Source: Paenibacillus sp. UNC499MF (GTDB lineage: Bacteria > Bacillota > Bacilli > Paenibacillales > NBRC-103111). From it: a stretch of 64,000 nucleotides of DNA. The position numbers were made by a program, and so were the translations under genes. Location: assembly GCF_900107975.1 (NCBI RefSeq), contig NZ_FNVF01000011.1, forward strand, positions 33,828 through 97,827, written 5' to 3'. Of this stretch, positions 45,541 through 54,052 are shown in pieces. Below the pieces are notes generated by a model. That model saw only the letters and a list, made by a program, of their open reading frames with translations. It made no database searches and was not told where the DNA came from. Numbering within the stretch: the stretch's first letter is position 1; the number at the start of each line of letters is the position of its first letter.

Positions 45541-45942
45541 GTGCTGTGAGGCGGGGCCTTACACGGACGGCCTAACGAGCCCGCTTTGCCGAGCCCTGAC
45601 GGTCCGCTTGCCCCTCGGCGGCTTCGCCGAGCCATGTCCGGCGAGCCGGCTCCTCCTGGAGCAGCGGCGCTAAACGCCCGCCAGGCACTTTGGCGTTCCC
45701 GGCCCGATCTGTCGGCTCCGACCGCCATGGACGGCCTGACGAGGCCCCTCTGCTGTGCCTCGTCAACTTGCTGTGCCGTCACGTCCGGTGTGCCGGACAG
45801 TGCATCTTGGCGGGGCATCCCGCCGTGCGAGACGGCCCACCCGGCGGGATGGTCCTGCCTGACGGTCGTCCTGCCACATCGAGGCGGCCCTGTCCGGCCG
45901 CCCGCGCATGCCAAGATTCCGCCTGAAAGGAAGAACCGTACC
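45541..45942. other. GC-rich non-coding region with several perfect hairpins
   Basis: About 400 bp without a supportable gene, although one frame stays open into the AraC gene because the DNA is GC-rich. Perfect hairpins lie at 45614-45631 (CTCGGCG-GCTT-CGCCGAG), 45783-45798 (GTCCGG-TGTG-CCGGAC) and 45816-45851 (CATCCCGCC and GGCGGGATG). They may form a structured leader for the AraC gene or be a remnant of a mobile or repeat element. Confidence 0.5.
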
Positions 45943-46860
45943 ATGAAGCACGAATATGCCGATCGTATCGGCAAAGTGAAGGCCTACATCGAGGAAAACT
46001 GCTCGCGCAAGCTCGATCTGGACACGCTGGCGGGCGTATCGAACTTTTCCAAATATCATTTCTCCCGCATTTTTGCCGCTGTAACAGGCGTTACTCCGGC
46101 GGCTTACGTGACCCGCAAACGGCTGGAGAACGCCGTCCGGCTTCTGGAAGATACCGACAGGACAGTACTGGATATCGCGAATTCGTGCGGGTTTGAATCG
46201 TTATCGACATTTAACGGTGTTTTCAAAAGGCGGTACGGGAAGTCTCCGAGTGAACTCCGCAACGAATTTCAAAACCGCAATTTTTCGTTAGGAGACAGCA
46301 AGATGCAGGAAGAACTCTCCTTCTCCCGTGAGTATGATGAAAGTGCCGGTAACGGAAATCACTTTCTGAGGAGGATTTGGAACATGAATGTCACGCTGAA
46401 AGAACTGCCGGATTTGGAAGCGGCTTGCGTGCGCCATACGGGAAGCTATCTGGAAACGGGCGGGGCCTGGGAGAAGCTGGGGAGCTGGGCCGCCCGGAAC
46501 GGCCTCACTCCGGAAAATCAGCAGTTCATCGGGATTTCGCTGGATGACCCGTCACTCGTGGACGAATTTGCCTGCCGTTATGATGCCTGTGTCACGCTGC
46601 CGCCGAATTTCGAACGGGAGGGCCATACGGACGTCTTTTTCAAAACGCTGGAGGGCGGCCTCTACGGCCGGTACGCCTTTTACGATACCGTGGACAAGCT
46701 GGCCCTCGCTTACGCAAACCTGTACGGAAACTGGCTGCCGGGGAGCGGGTATGAAGCGGACGACAGGTACGGCCTGGAGTTTTGTATGAACGATCCGGCC
46801 CGGCACCCGGAAGGCAAGGCAAAGGTGGATCTGTATATTCCTGTCCGTCCCCAAGGCTGA
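45943..46860 (+). CDS. AraC-family regulator with C-terminal GyrI-like effector domain
   Basis: A 305-residue protein. Residues 8-110 hold the two AraC HTH motifs (LDTLAGVSNFSKYHFSRIFAAVTG; VLDIANSCGFESLSTFNGVFKRRYGKSP). After a linker, residues 145-305 form a GyrI-like small-molecule binding domain (VTLKELPDLEAACVRHTGSY, YGLEFCMNDP, VDLYIPV). This layout is shared with Rob/SoxS-related multidrug sensors. ATG 45943 follows AAAGGAAG by 9 nt; the frame is open for 119 codons upstream, but that stretch has no start signal. An acetyltransferase gene follows after 27 nt, likely in the same transcript. Confidence 0.9.
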   Translation: MKHEYADRIGKVKAYIEENCSRKLDLDTLAGVSNFSKYHFSRIFAAVTGVTPAAYVTRKRLENAVRLLEDTDRTVLDIANSCGFESLSTFNGVFKRRYGKSPSELRNEFQNRNFSLGDSKMQEELSFSREYDESAGNGNHFLRRIWNMNVTLKELPDLEAACVRHTGSYLETGGAWEKLGSWAARNGLTPENQQFIGISLDDPSLVDEFACRYDACVTLPPNFEREGHTDVFFKTLEGGLYGRYAFYDTVDKLALAYANLYGNWLPGSGYEADDRYGLEFCMNDPARHPEGKAKVDLYIPVRPQG

Positions 46861-46887
46861 CTTATTCCGCTGCGAGAAGGTGTAACG

Positions 46888-47466
46888 TTGAACATTGAAA
46901 CTGTATTCGCGCAAGTTCCTGTTCTGGATTCATCCGGGCTGGTATTGAAAAAAATCGGAGAGGACAGCCTCGACGAAGTGTTTCGTATTTACGACAACGA
47001 GGAAGTATTCCGCCACTGCGGCATTATCCCCAAGCATAACAAAGAGACGGTCCGGTCGATGATCGGTCATTTCGAGAGAGATTTCGGCAAAAAATCAAGA
47101 ATCAAGTGGGGAATCTTCCGCAAAGAGGACGGCAGGCTGACGGGAATCGCCGAAGCTTTCGATTTCAACCAAAAAGTCGATATGGTGACGATCGGCTATT
47201 TCCTGGCGGAAGATTGCTGGGGCATGGGAATCGCCTCGGAAGCCGTCCGGCTGTTGACCGCCTATCTGTTTACGGGAGCGGAGGTAAACCGGATTCAGGC
47301 CCAGGTGATGCCGGCGAACGACGCCTCCAAGAAGGTGCTGCTCAAGAACGGCTTCCGGAAGGAAGGAATGCTCCGTCAGGCCGCTTTGTGGTCGGGCAAA
47401 GGAATCGTCGATCTGGAAATCTACGCGATTTTAAAAGAAGACTACGACGCGGCACCGGATAAATAG
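46888..47466 (+). CDS. GNAT N-acetyltransferase (RimJ/RimL-like)
   Basis: A 192-residue GCN5-related acetyltransferase. The acetyl-CoA binding loop is ADCWGMGIASEAVRLL-like (LAEDCWGMGIASEAV), and the C-terminal NDASKKVLLKNGFRKEGMLRQA block is typical of RimJ/RimL and of antibiotic- or amino-acid-modifying members. The start is TTG 46888, with GAAGGTG 5 nt upstream. It lies 27 nt after the AraC-GyrI gene and may be regulated with it. The substrate is unknown. Confidence 0.87.
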   Translation: MNIETVFAQVPVLDSSGLVLKKIGEDSLDEVFRIYDNEEVFRHCGIIPKHNKETVRSMIGHFERDFGKKSRIKWGIFRKEDGRLTGIAEAFDFNQKVDMVTIGYFLAEDCWGMGIASEAVRLLTAYLFTGAEVNRIQAQVMPANDASKKVLLKNGFRKEGMLRQAALWSGKGIVDLEIYAILKEDYDAAPDK

Positions 47467-47484
47467 AGGCATTCCGGCATGTCA

Positions 47485-47517
47485 GGCACATTCGCTCAGG
47501 CGGATGTGCCTCTTTAA
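47485..47517 (+). terminator. Terminator of the AraC-GNAT operon
   Basis: GGCACAT-T-CGC-TCAG-GCG-G-ATGTGCC followed by a T-rich stretch. Confidence 0.8.
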
Positions 47518-47624
47518 TATTTTTAACTTTTTATTTTATGAGGTAAAATAAACCTGACACGACTTTTTAACAAACGGCAGGGAGCGTTCGGCGCAAAATC
47601 TGCCGGTCTTCAAAGGAGAGAGAA

Positions 47625-48683
47625 ATGAAGGGAAAAGTAAAATTTCTGATCGGCTGTTTGGTTGTGCTGGCGGCAGTTGCCGTGGCGAGCCCCGGGATGG
47701 CTCTGAATATCGTCGTTTTCCTCCTGTCTTTCGCGGCCGCGGGCGGAGCCGCCCTTTTTGTTCACGAGCTGGGTCATGTTCTGGGGGCGTTTATTACGGG
47801 GAGGAAAGTAATCAAATTCAGTCTGGGGCCGGTAACCCTGTCCGTTCCGCAGAAAAAATTGATTTTTTCGTGGAAAAACTTTTATTACGTCGGGAATGTG
47901 CTTGTGGATGTGGCCGATTTCCGCGACGAGGCTTCCTACGAAAGAAATAATAAGAAGCAGTCTGTCATTTTTATTCTGGGGCCTGTGATGAGCCTGGTGA
48001 CGGGTATTCTGGCCTTAACGCTGCTTAAAAGCAGCTTTGACTACCTCGTGGTGACGCTGTTCGGTATTTTATCGCTGGCGATGGGGCTGGGGACGCTGAT
48101 CTTCTCGGACGGCAGGCTCGCCAAGACGATTTCCGATCCGTACGAATCGCTCTATTATTACTGGAATATTTTATTTACGATCCCGAACGTTAAAGAAGAG
48201 AGCCTTAAATTTCTGCTGCTGAAGTCGGAAACGTATTTGTTCGATAAATATATCGGCAACAAGAAAGGGATCACGGAAAAGTTTACGGATCTGTTCGTGC
48301 TCTATTACGCGAAATATTTCAGCCAGGTAATCGGCAGGGACCGGATCAACGCGATAGATTTTATGCCGTTTCTTATGGACGCCCTCAGCAGTGAAACGGG
48401 GAACAGACACAACAAAATGATCATTTCCCACATCCTGTGCGAGGAAGCGATGGGCTGGAGTATGGCGGGCAGGCAGGAGGAAGCGGAATCTCTGTATGCG
48501 TTTGTCCAGGAACACGGAGTTACGGAGCCGATCACTAGGCTCAAAGTCGAAAGCGTTCTGAAACGGTCGGTGGAGCTCGGCCGTGAGTATGCCGCACAGC
48601 GGAGAGCGCTCGTCCAGAACAACGTGTTTGATTATTACGAAGAAAAATGGTTGAAGGAACGCGGTCTTCCCGGGTTTAAGTAA
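47625..48683 (+). CDS. M50-like membrane metalloprotease
   Basis: A 352-residue membrane protein. TM helices lie at about 6-24 and 28-55, the second carrying the zinc motif FVHELGHVLG (His47, Glu48, His51). Further hydrophobic segments at about 110-165 end in LIFSDGRLAKT, whose Asp may be the third zinc ligand as in site-2 proteases. The C-terminal about 180 residues are soluble and helical. It may be an intramembrane protease or only an M50-like protein with another role. ATG 47625 has AAAGGAGAG upstream. There is no partner sigma or anti-sigma gene next to it. Confidence 0.78.
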   Translation: MKGKVKFLIGCLVVLAAVAVASPGMALNIVVFLLSFAAAGGAALFVHELGHVLGAFITGRKVIKFSLGPVTLSVPQKKLIFSWKNFYYVGNVLVDVADFRDEASYERNNKKQSVIFILGPVMSLVTGILALTLLKSSFDYLVVTLFGILSLAMGLGTLIFSDGRLAKTISDPYESLYYYWNILFTIPNVKEESLKFLLLKSETYLFDKYIGNKKGITEKFTDLFVLYYAKYFSQVIGRDRINAIDFMPFLMDALSSETGNRHNKMIISHILCEEAMGWSMAGRQEEAESLYAFVQEHGVTEPITRLKVESVLKRSVELGREYAAQRRALVQNNVFDYYEEKWLKERGLPGFK

Positions 48684-48705
48684 GCTGAATAAAGCTTGTG
48701 CCAGA

Positions 48706-48729
48706 GGCTGCCCGCAAGGGCGGTCTTTT
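48706..48729 (+). terminator. Terminator-like hairpin after the M50-like gene
   Basis: GGCTGCCC-GCAA-GGGCGGTC (two wobble pairs) followed by T4. Confidence 0.65.
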
Positions 48730-48843
48730 CGTTTTCCGATGTTTACACTTTCCTTATTTTTCGACATGTTTTTTATTGGGCTGAGTGGGTAAAAATAAAA
48801 ATAGTCTTTTTTTAACCTGAACTGGGATAGGGGGAAATCAATC

Positions 48844-49683
48844 ATGGCACTGACACCCGAGCAGCGGATCACCCTCCATGGCTTTAATAACCTTACAAAG
48901 TCATTGAGTTTTAATATGTACGATATCTGCTACACCCGTACCCGGGAAGAGCGGCAGGCGTATCTGGAATATATCGACGAGCAGTACAACGCGGAGAGGC
49001 TGACGAAAATTTTGAATACCGTGTCCGACATCATCGGCGCCCACGTTCTGAATGTCGCCAAGCAGGACTACGAGCCGCAGGGCTCCAGCGTTACGATGCT
49101 CGTATCGGAAGGGCCTGTCGATGCCGCGTCCACGGAATCGTTCGAGGAGTCCCCCGGGCCTCTGCCGGAGGTCGTTGTCGCTCATCTCGACAAAAGCCAC
49201 ATCACGGTCCATACGTATCCGGAATACCACCCCGACGAGGGTATTTCCACGTTCCGGGCGGATATCGACGTCTCCACCTGCGGCGAAATTTCTCCGCTGA
49301 AGGCGCTCAACTACTTGATCCATTCGTTCGATACGGATATCTTTACGATGGATTACCGGGTCCGCGGCTTTACGCGGGACATTCACGGGCATAAACTGTT
49401 TATCGATCATGAAATCAGCTCCATCCAGAATTATATTCCGCAGTCCGTCAAGGACAAATACCATATGATCGACGTGAACGTGTACCAGGAAAATATTTTC
49501 CACACGAAATGTAAACTGCGTGAATTCGATTTGAACAACTATTTATTCGGGTATACGAAGGACAAGCTGACTGCCGAAGAGCAGGAAGAAATTACGGAAA
49601 GCCTGACGCTGGAAATGGACGAGATTTTTTACGGCAAAAATATTTATTCGGCGACAATTGATGAGGTAGACGGGAAAGAGTGA
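48844..49683 (+). CDS. speD: S-adenosylmethionine decarboxylase proenzyme
   Basis: A 279-residue proenzyme of the longer, E. coli type (264 in E. coli). The self-cleavage site is [14 protein letters not shown]: Ser118 after Lys117 becomes the pyruvoyl cofactor. Downstream conserved blocks include [26 protein letters not shown] and [17 protein letters not shown]. It makes decarboxylated AdoMet, the aminopropyl donor for spermidine. The gene stands alone without speE. The RBS (GGGGGA) is about 7 nt upstream. A strong terminator follows. Confidence 0.95.
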   Translation: MALTPEQRITLHGFNNLTKSLSFNMYDICYTRTREERQAYLEYIDEQYNAERLTKILNTVSDIIGAHVLNVAKQDYEPQGSSVTMLVSEGPVDAASTESFEESPGPLPEVVVAHLDKSHITVHTYPEYHPDEGISTFRADIDVSTCGEISPLKALNYLIHSFDTDIFTMDYRVRGFTRDIHGHKLFIDHEISSIQNYIPQSVKDKYHMIDVNVYQENIFHTKCKLREFDLNNYLFGYTKDKLTAEEQEEITESLTLEMDEIFYGKNIYSATIDEVDGKE

Positions 49684-49699
49684 GACAAGCGGATGGGGA

Positions 49700-49738
49700 A
49701 AAGAGGCACGGAAAAACAGTCGCTCCGTGCCTCTTTTG
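49700..49738 (+). terminator. Terminator of speD
   Basis: AAAGAGGCACGGA pairs with TCCGTGCCTCTTT, followed by T residues. Confidence 0.9.
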
Positions 49739-49931
49739 TGTGAAAGCGGTAGGCGGGAGCCGGTCTTCTTTCTTCTCGCACTTGCTGCCGCGCTTCTAAG
49801 CATACCGCCTTCCTACCGTCAACAAAGGCCCGGCGCGGTTTGCGTGCTCGGTAAGAACAGGGTGCGGTTTCTCCCGTGTTTAACCCGGGCCGGTCCGCTG
49901 CGGGCCTAGAGCGGTCCGCGGCAATAACGTC

Positions 49932-49961
49932 AAAAGGCCGTCCCTTGCGGGACAGCCTTTT
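49932..49961 (-). terminator. Terminator of the DsbA-like gene
   Basis: On the minus strand AAAAGGCTGTCCC-GCAA-GGGACGGCCTTTT, 25 bp after the stop codon. Confidence 0.85.
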
Positions 49962-49986
49962 GGCGTTCAAATTGAAGCGGGGCAGC

Positions 49987-50712
49987 TTACTTGTCCCGCG
50001 TTGGGGGCGCACACACGCCGTCGGCGCAGGCTCCGTCAGCCGGTCCGCCTTCCGCGCCGCTCAAAATCGTGAGCGGTTTGGATTCGCCGTATGCTTTCTC
50101 CAGAGCCTGCACGAAAACTTCAAGAGGCTGGGCGCCCGAAATGCCGTATTTGCGGTCGATTACGAAGAACGGAACGCCGGTGATGCCCAGCTCCGCGCCC
50201 TCCTGCTCGTCGGCGCGCACTTCGTTTGCATAGGTGTCGCCCGCAAGAATCCGTTCGGCCTCGGCTTTATCCAAGCCGACTTCTTCGGCAAGAGAAGCCA
50301 GCACGGCAGGATCGCCGAGATGAAGGGAATCGGTGAAATAAGCCTTCAGCAGCCGTTCGGTCATTTCGTGCATTTTGCCGTGTGTGTCTGCGAAATGAGC
50401 CAGACGGTGCGCGTCAAACGTGTTGGTCAGGACTATCGTATCCATGTGATAGGTAAGCCCTACGGATTCCGCCTGCGCGACCACGTTGGCATTCATCGTT
50501 TTGGCCTGCTCCACGCTCATCCCGTATTTTTGGGAAAGCATGTCATGGACGCTGTGGCCGATGTCCCGAGGGGAATTCGGGTCCAGCTCGAAACTGCGGT
50601 ACACGACTTCAAGCTCGTCCTTGTGCGGAAATTGTTCAAGCGCCTGCTCGAACCGGCGTTTGCCGATATAACAGAACGGACAGGCGAAATCGGACCAAAT
50701 CTCAATTTTCAT
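49987..50712 (-). CDS. DsbA family oxidoreductase (FrnE-like)
   Basis: A 241-residue cytosolic thioredoxin-fold protein of the DsbA/FrnE type: WSDFACPFCYIGK with a CPFC active site near residues 10-13, a helical insertion, and GITGVPFFVID with the cis-Pro. No signal peptide is present. The C-terminus has an extra Cys-rich tail (DGACADGVCAPP), which may take part in redox exchange or bind metal. FrnE-like proteins act in oxidative stress. ATG 50712 has GGAGGT 8 nt upstream. Its promoter overlaps a palindrome similar to one in the divergent Old Yellow Enzyme promoter. Confidence 0.92.
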   Translation of the reverse strand: MKIEIWSDFACPFCYIGKRRFEQALEQFPHKDELEVVYRSFELDPNSPRDIGHSVHDMLSQKYGMSVEQAKTMNANVVAQAESVGLTYHMDTIVLTNTFDAHRLAHFADTHGKMHEMTERLLKAYFTDSLHLGDPAVLASLAEEVGLDKAEAERILAGDTYANEVRADEQEGAELGITGVPFFVIDRKYGISGAQPLEVFVQALEKAYGESKPLTILSGAEGGPADGACADGVCAPPTRDK

Positions 50713-50784
50713 TTTAACAAACCTCCACATTTCTATTTCGGACCGTTTGCGCGCGGAGCAAACAGAAAGTTTTTTGTGCTATCT

Positions 50785-50803
50785 TGTAATCATTATAGTT
50801 ACA
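50785..50803 (-). promoter_or_regulatory. Palindromic operator over the -10 of the DsbA-like gene
   Basis: TGTAATCATTATAGTTACA is an imperfect palindrome with TGTAA/TTACA arms. It contains the minus-strand -10 TATAAT (50792-50797), the right position for a repressor. The half-sites resemble those at 50955-50965. Confidence 0.55.
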
Positions 50804-50944
50804 GTTTTATCGGAAAGCAAGGCTGCATGGAAAAACGGCACATCCAGGTCCTATACGGCAAAATTTTTTTCGCCAAATTCCTAGAGAAACAGGCGGAATA
50901 GACAGAAAAAAGCGGTCGAGCGGGAAGCCTGGATGTGACGGCAC

Positions 50945-50974
50945 TTGACAACGTGTAACTGTTACCAATAAAAT
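50945..50974 (+). promoter_or_regulatory. Promoter with internal operator for the Old Yellow Enzyme gene
   Basis: TTGACA (50945-50950), 18-bp spacer, TAAAAT (50969-50974). The spacer contains the perfect palindrome GTAACTGTTAC (50955-50965), an ideal place for a repressor. The leader to the ATG is about 170 nt and holds no ORF or known riboswitch. Confidence 0.65.
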
Positions 50975-51145
50975 AACAGTCAGGCGCAGGAAAGGCCCTG
51001 AAATAAATCGGCTCTTACAGGCGTCAGAACAAAGGCCGGAGAAGTCAACAGGCGCGGAGTTACACCGCAACACTTTTATATCTCCGGACAAATTGGAGCA
51101 AACTAACCCTGTACGTGTGAACGGATATAGAGGAGGAAGAACCAG

Positions 51146-52264
51146 ATGAACAGCAAGTTTAACGCTTTGTTTGAAACCTTTAAGCTTCCTAGCGGCGTGG
51201 AGCTGGGTAACCGGATCGTGATGGCACCGATGACGAACTATTCGTCTCATGAGGACGGTACCGTCTCGGACGCTGAAATCGCATACTATGAACGCAGATC
51301 CAATGGAGCGGGTCTTGTAATTACCGCTTGTACGTATGTAACGCCTAACGGCAAAGGGTTCCCCGGCGAGTTTGCCGGAGACCGCGATGAAATGATTCCG
51401 AGCCTCGCCCGCCTCGCTTCGGCAATCAAGGGGCAGGGAGCCAAAGCCATTCTGCAAATCTTCCACGGCGGCCGCAGCTGCCCGCCGGAGCTGGTGCCGA
51501 ACGGCGAGACCGTAAGCGCAAGCGCCGTGTCGGAAGAGAAGGCAGGAAGCGTCGTGCCCAGAGCGCTGACGGATGCCGAAATCAAAGACATTATCCGCGA
51601 CTTCGGCGAAACGACCCGCCGCGCCATCGAAGCGGGCTATGACGGCGTGGAGATCCACGGAGCGAACGGTTATCTCATCCAGCAGTTCTTCTCCCCGCAT
51701 TCCAACCGCCGCGATGACCGGTGGGGCGGAGACGTGAACAAGCGGATGACTTTCCCGCTTGCGATCGTCGACGAAGTGCAGCGTGTCGTGGCGGAGCATG
51801 CGAAACAGCCGTTTGCCGTCGGCTACCGCTTCTCGCCGGAAGAGCCCGAGACACCCGGAATCTCCATGGACGATTCCATTCAGCTCGTAAATACGCTGGC
51901 CGACAAAGGTCTGGACTATATCCACGTATCCCTGATGGATTTCTGGTCGGCTCCGAGAACCCAGGATGATAATCGTCCGCGGATCGAGATTATCCTCGAA
52001 ACCGTCGGAGGAAGAACGCCGGTGATGGGCGTAGGCTCTATTCACACGGCCGACGACGCATTGAAAGCGCTGGAGACGGGCGTGCCTCTGATCGCCCTGG
52101 GCCGCGAGCTGATCGTGGAGCCGGACTGGGTCGGTAAAGTAGCGGACGGACACGAGTCGGAGATCAAGACGACGCTAACGAAAGAAGACCAGGAGCGTCT
52201 GGTCATTCCCGACCCGCTGTGGAACGCGATCATAAATACACCGGGCTGGTTCCCGGTCGTTTAA
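51146..52264 (+). CDS. Old Yellow Enzyme family NADH:flavin oxidoreductase
   Basis: A 372-residue FMN-dependent TIM barrel. Key segments are NRIVMAPMTNYSS (FMN/NADPH site), LQIFHGGR, DGVEIHGANGYLIQQFFSPHSNRRDDRWGG-type substrate and FMN contacts (HGANGYL; SNRRDDRWGG) and GVGSIHTADDALKAL near the C-terminus. It reduces activated alkenes, quinones or other electrophiles, a common detoxification role. The RBS is GAGGAGGA. It is divergent from the DsbA-like gene, and both promoters carry similar palindromes, suggesting joint redox or electrophile control. Confidence 0.92.
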   Translation: MNSKFNALFETFKLPSGVELGNRIVMAPMTNYSSHEDGTVSDAEIAYYERRSNGAGLVITACTYVTPNGKGFPGEFAGDRDEMIPSLARLASAIKGQGAKAILQIFHGGRSCPPELVPNGETVSASAVSEEKAGSVVPRALTDAEIKDIIRDFGETTRRAIEAGYDGVEIHGANGYLIQQFFSPHSNRRDDRWGGDVNKRMTFPLAIVDEVQRVVAEHAKQPFAVGYRFSPEEPETPGISMDDSIQLVNTLADKGLDYIHVSLMDFWSAPRTQDDNRPRIEIILETVGGRTPVMGVGSIHTADDALKALETGVPLIALGRELIVEPDWVGKVADGHESEIKTTLTKEDQERLVIPDPLWNAIINTPGWFPVV

Positions 52265-52444
52265 ACCGCGCACGCAGCGGCCGACTGCGACAATTGCGGG
52301 CAAGCTGCCGTACTCGCGGCAGCGGGGCATATGCTGAAAGCCGGATGGCGTTGCCCTAAAGTCACGTTATGCGGACCGTGTTGACCACCGTCATATGATG
52401 CCGAGCACCGCGCTCCGGAAGCCTCACGTTAGAAGGAAGAAGAA

Positions 52445-52481
52445 AGAAGAAGCCCGTGTCTGCTGCGGGCTTCTTCTTTTT
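52445..52481 (+). terminator. Terminator downstream of the Old Yellow Enzyme gene
   Basis: AGAAGAAGCCCG pairs with CGGGCTTCTTCT, followed by a T-run. Confidence 0.88.
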
Positions 52482-52555
52482 AAATCATTTTGGCGGGATG
52501 ACAAACGAGGCCGCAGCCTGGATTCAGCCGCCGTAATTCCGAACCTCCTGGCATA

Positions 52556-52598
52556 AAAATGACGCCCCGCAACCCGTAAGGATTGTGGGGCGTCATTT
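52556..52598 (-). terminator. Terminator of the ECF sigma/anti-sigma operon
   Basis: AAATGACGCCCC pairs with GGGGCGTCATTT; on the minus strand the stem ends in T5. Confidence 0.85.
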
Positions 52599-52629
52599 GT
52601 CCCGGAGAAGCTGCCGCGATTAATTGCTA

Positions 52630-53478
52630 TCAGTTCGAAGCCGGGGCTGGAGCGGGTCCGGATTTTTCAGAATTCAAGCTGGTGTCGAGGGTTGATTTCG
52701 CTTTGTCGATTTCTTCCTGCGTCAACGGTTTTCCGACGGCAAAGCTTTTGATGATTTTTTCGAGCGAGGCCGTGTCGAAATCTTCCTGTGCATACAGCTC
52801 TACGGTGAAACCATTATCTTCCCAGAGTACAATCCCGTTCGCAAAATAGACTTTCTTCCCGGCGATAACCTCCGTTTTAACCTCGTCAGTTGTCTCAATA
52901 CCGTTCTCGCCTCCCTTAGAGATCAGGAAGTTAACGGTTTTTTCGCCTTGTCTGTACTGTACTTCTACCATGGTTTTAGCTTGAATAACGGTGTTGGAGT
53001 ATTCAAAATCGGCTATCCAGGCAGGCACAGGGAAATTCATGCCTGTTGCTGCCCGGGCTTCCTGCACAGTCAGCTTCGGCTGTTCCGGAAGCTTTATCTC
53101 CCCGGGCTCGGCGGCTTTGTCCTGCTGGGCCGGTACGTTAGTTTCAGGTGCCGGTCGTTCCTTGTCGGTTTGGACGATTTTCATATTGCCCACTTGGAAA
53201 CGTGCCAGGATGGAATCGAACATCCCCTGTGCGTATGAGGTGGTCGAAAGAGCGCCTCCAATGATAATTACAGCAGCGGCCGTCGCGGCAGCGGTTTTCC
53301 ATTTTTTATTCAACATAGTGATCGCATCCTTTTTCGTGTTTTCGGGTTGAATGGTTCCCGTCTCCAATTTGTTTGCCACACGCTTGAAAATACGTTCTTT
53401 GGTCAAGGGATCGACCTCCATGTTTTCAAGCAGATCAACGACATTTTCACATGCTTCCGGATTCTGTTTTTCACTCAT
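52630..53478 (-). CDS. Putative anti-sigma factor, DUF4367 domain
   Basis: A 282-residue protein with a short cytosolic N-terminal region (about 1-57) of the kind that binds a sigma factor and one TM helix (about 59-85; KWKTAAATAAAVIIIGGALS). A linker and a DUF4367-type extracellular domain follow (about 140-250; MNFPVPAWIADFEYSNTVIQ, VYFANGIVLWEDNGFTVELYA). The last about 20 residues are Pro/Ala-rich. It overlaps the end of the ECF sigma gene by 8 nt, so the two are coupled, and it presumably holds that sigma factor inactive until an envelope signal arrives. Confidence 0.87.
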   Translation of the reverse strand: MSEKQNPEACENVVDLLENMEVDPLTKERIFKRVANKLETGTIQPENTKKDAITMLNKKWKTAAATAAAVIIIGGALSTTSYAQGMFDSILARFQVGNMKIVQTDKERPAPETNVPAQQDKAAEPGEIKLPEQPKLTVQEARAATGMNFPVPAWIADFEYSNTVIQAKTMVEVQYRQGEKTVNFLISKGGENGIETTDEVKTEVIAGKKVYFANGIVLWEDNGFTVELYAQEDFDTASLEKIIKSFAVGKPLTQEEIDKAKSTLDTSLNSEKSGPAPAPASN

Positions 53479-54052
53479 TCCTGAACCTACCCGCCTCCAA
53501 AATTTTTTGCAGCTTTTTTAAACTTCTGAAGACTACGACGCCGATATTGGACTCGCTGACCCCCATCAATTCGGCGATTTCCGAATTTTTCAGACCGGCC
53601 GCGAACTTCATTGCGATGATATTGCGTTCCTTGTCACGCAGTTTCCCGAGCGCATTAAACAGTGCCCGATGCTCATCGCCCCGGATAGCGAGCTCTTCGG
53701 GTGACGGCTTAGGCAGGATGTGTCCGGTAATGGAATCCAGTGAAAAATGGAATCTTTTTTTTCGAGCGCGAAAGTAATCGGTCACCGCGTTTCTTACAAT
53801 CGCGAACAGCCATACATCAAATTTGGCTTTTTCTTCCGAGAAGCTGTTGTACTTGGAAATGACCGTCTCAAAAACCTTGCTGCAAATATCTTCCGTCTCG
53901 TAAGTATTGTGAATCCGATAGTAGATGTACTTGTAAACGCGGTCGATGTACATTTCATACAGCTCTGAAAATTGTTCGGAGGTTAAAATATTTCCACGCG
54001 TTGTCTCATCTTGATTGCGGTAAATTTCCATATTTATTGAAACGCTCTCCAA
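53471..54052 (-). CDS. ECF-type RNA polymerase sigma factor
   Basis: A 193-residue sigma-70 family protein with region 2 (FSELYEMYIDRVYKYIYYRIHNTYETEDICSKVFETV, KFDVWLFAIVRNAVTDYFRARKKR) and region 4 (LRDKERNIIAMKFAAGLKNSEIAELMGVSESNIGVVVFRSLKKLQ). The start is TTG 54052 with GGAGG 7 nt upstream. The next gene encodes its likely anti-sigma factor. The AT content is higher than that of most neighbours. I could not assign the autoregulatory promoter. Confidence 0.92.
   Translation of the reverse strand: MESVSINMEIYRNQDETTRGNILTSEQFSELYEMYIDRVYKYIYYRIHNTYETEDICSKVFETVISKYNSFSEEKAKFDVWLFAIVRNAVTDYFRARKKRFHFSLDSITGHILPKPSPEELAIRGDEHRALFNALGKLRDKERNIIAMKFAAGLKNSEIAELMGVSESNIGVVVFRSLKKLQKILEAGRFRNE

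Larger units (their letters stand above)
49684..49986. other. Intergenic region between convergent genes
   Basis: It contains one terminator for speD and one for the DsbA-like gene, with GC-rich non-coding DNA between them. Confidence 0.6.
52265..52629. other. Intergenic region between convergent genes
   Basis: Two terminators face each other at the right end. The first about 180 bp hold no gene or structure that I can support. Confidence 0.6.

Noticed and set aside
45586-45942. 119-codon N-terminal extension of the AraC regulator
   Set aside because: The added sequence is Pro/Ala/Arg-rich, contains perfect hairpins and has no RBS, while ATG 45943 has one and starts at the HTH domain.
50975-51145. 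Riboswitch or leader peptide in the long Old Yellow Enzyme leader
   Set aside because: No known aptamer core and no short ORF with an RBS.
50807-52153. 448-codon minus-strand frame over the Old Yellow Enzyme gene
   Set aside because: Shadow frame; it also runs through the promoter region of both flanking genes.
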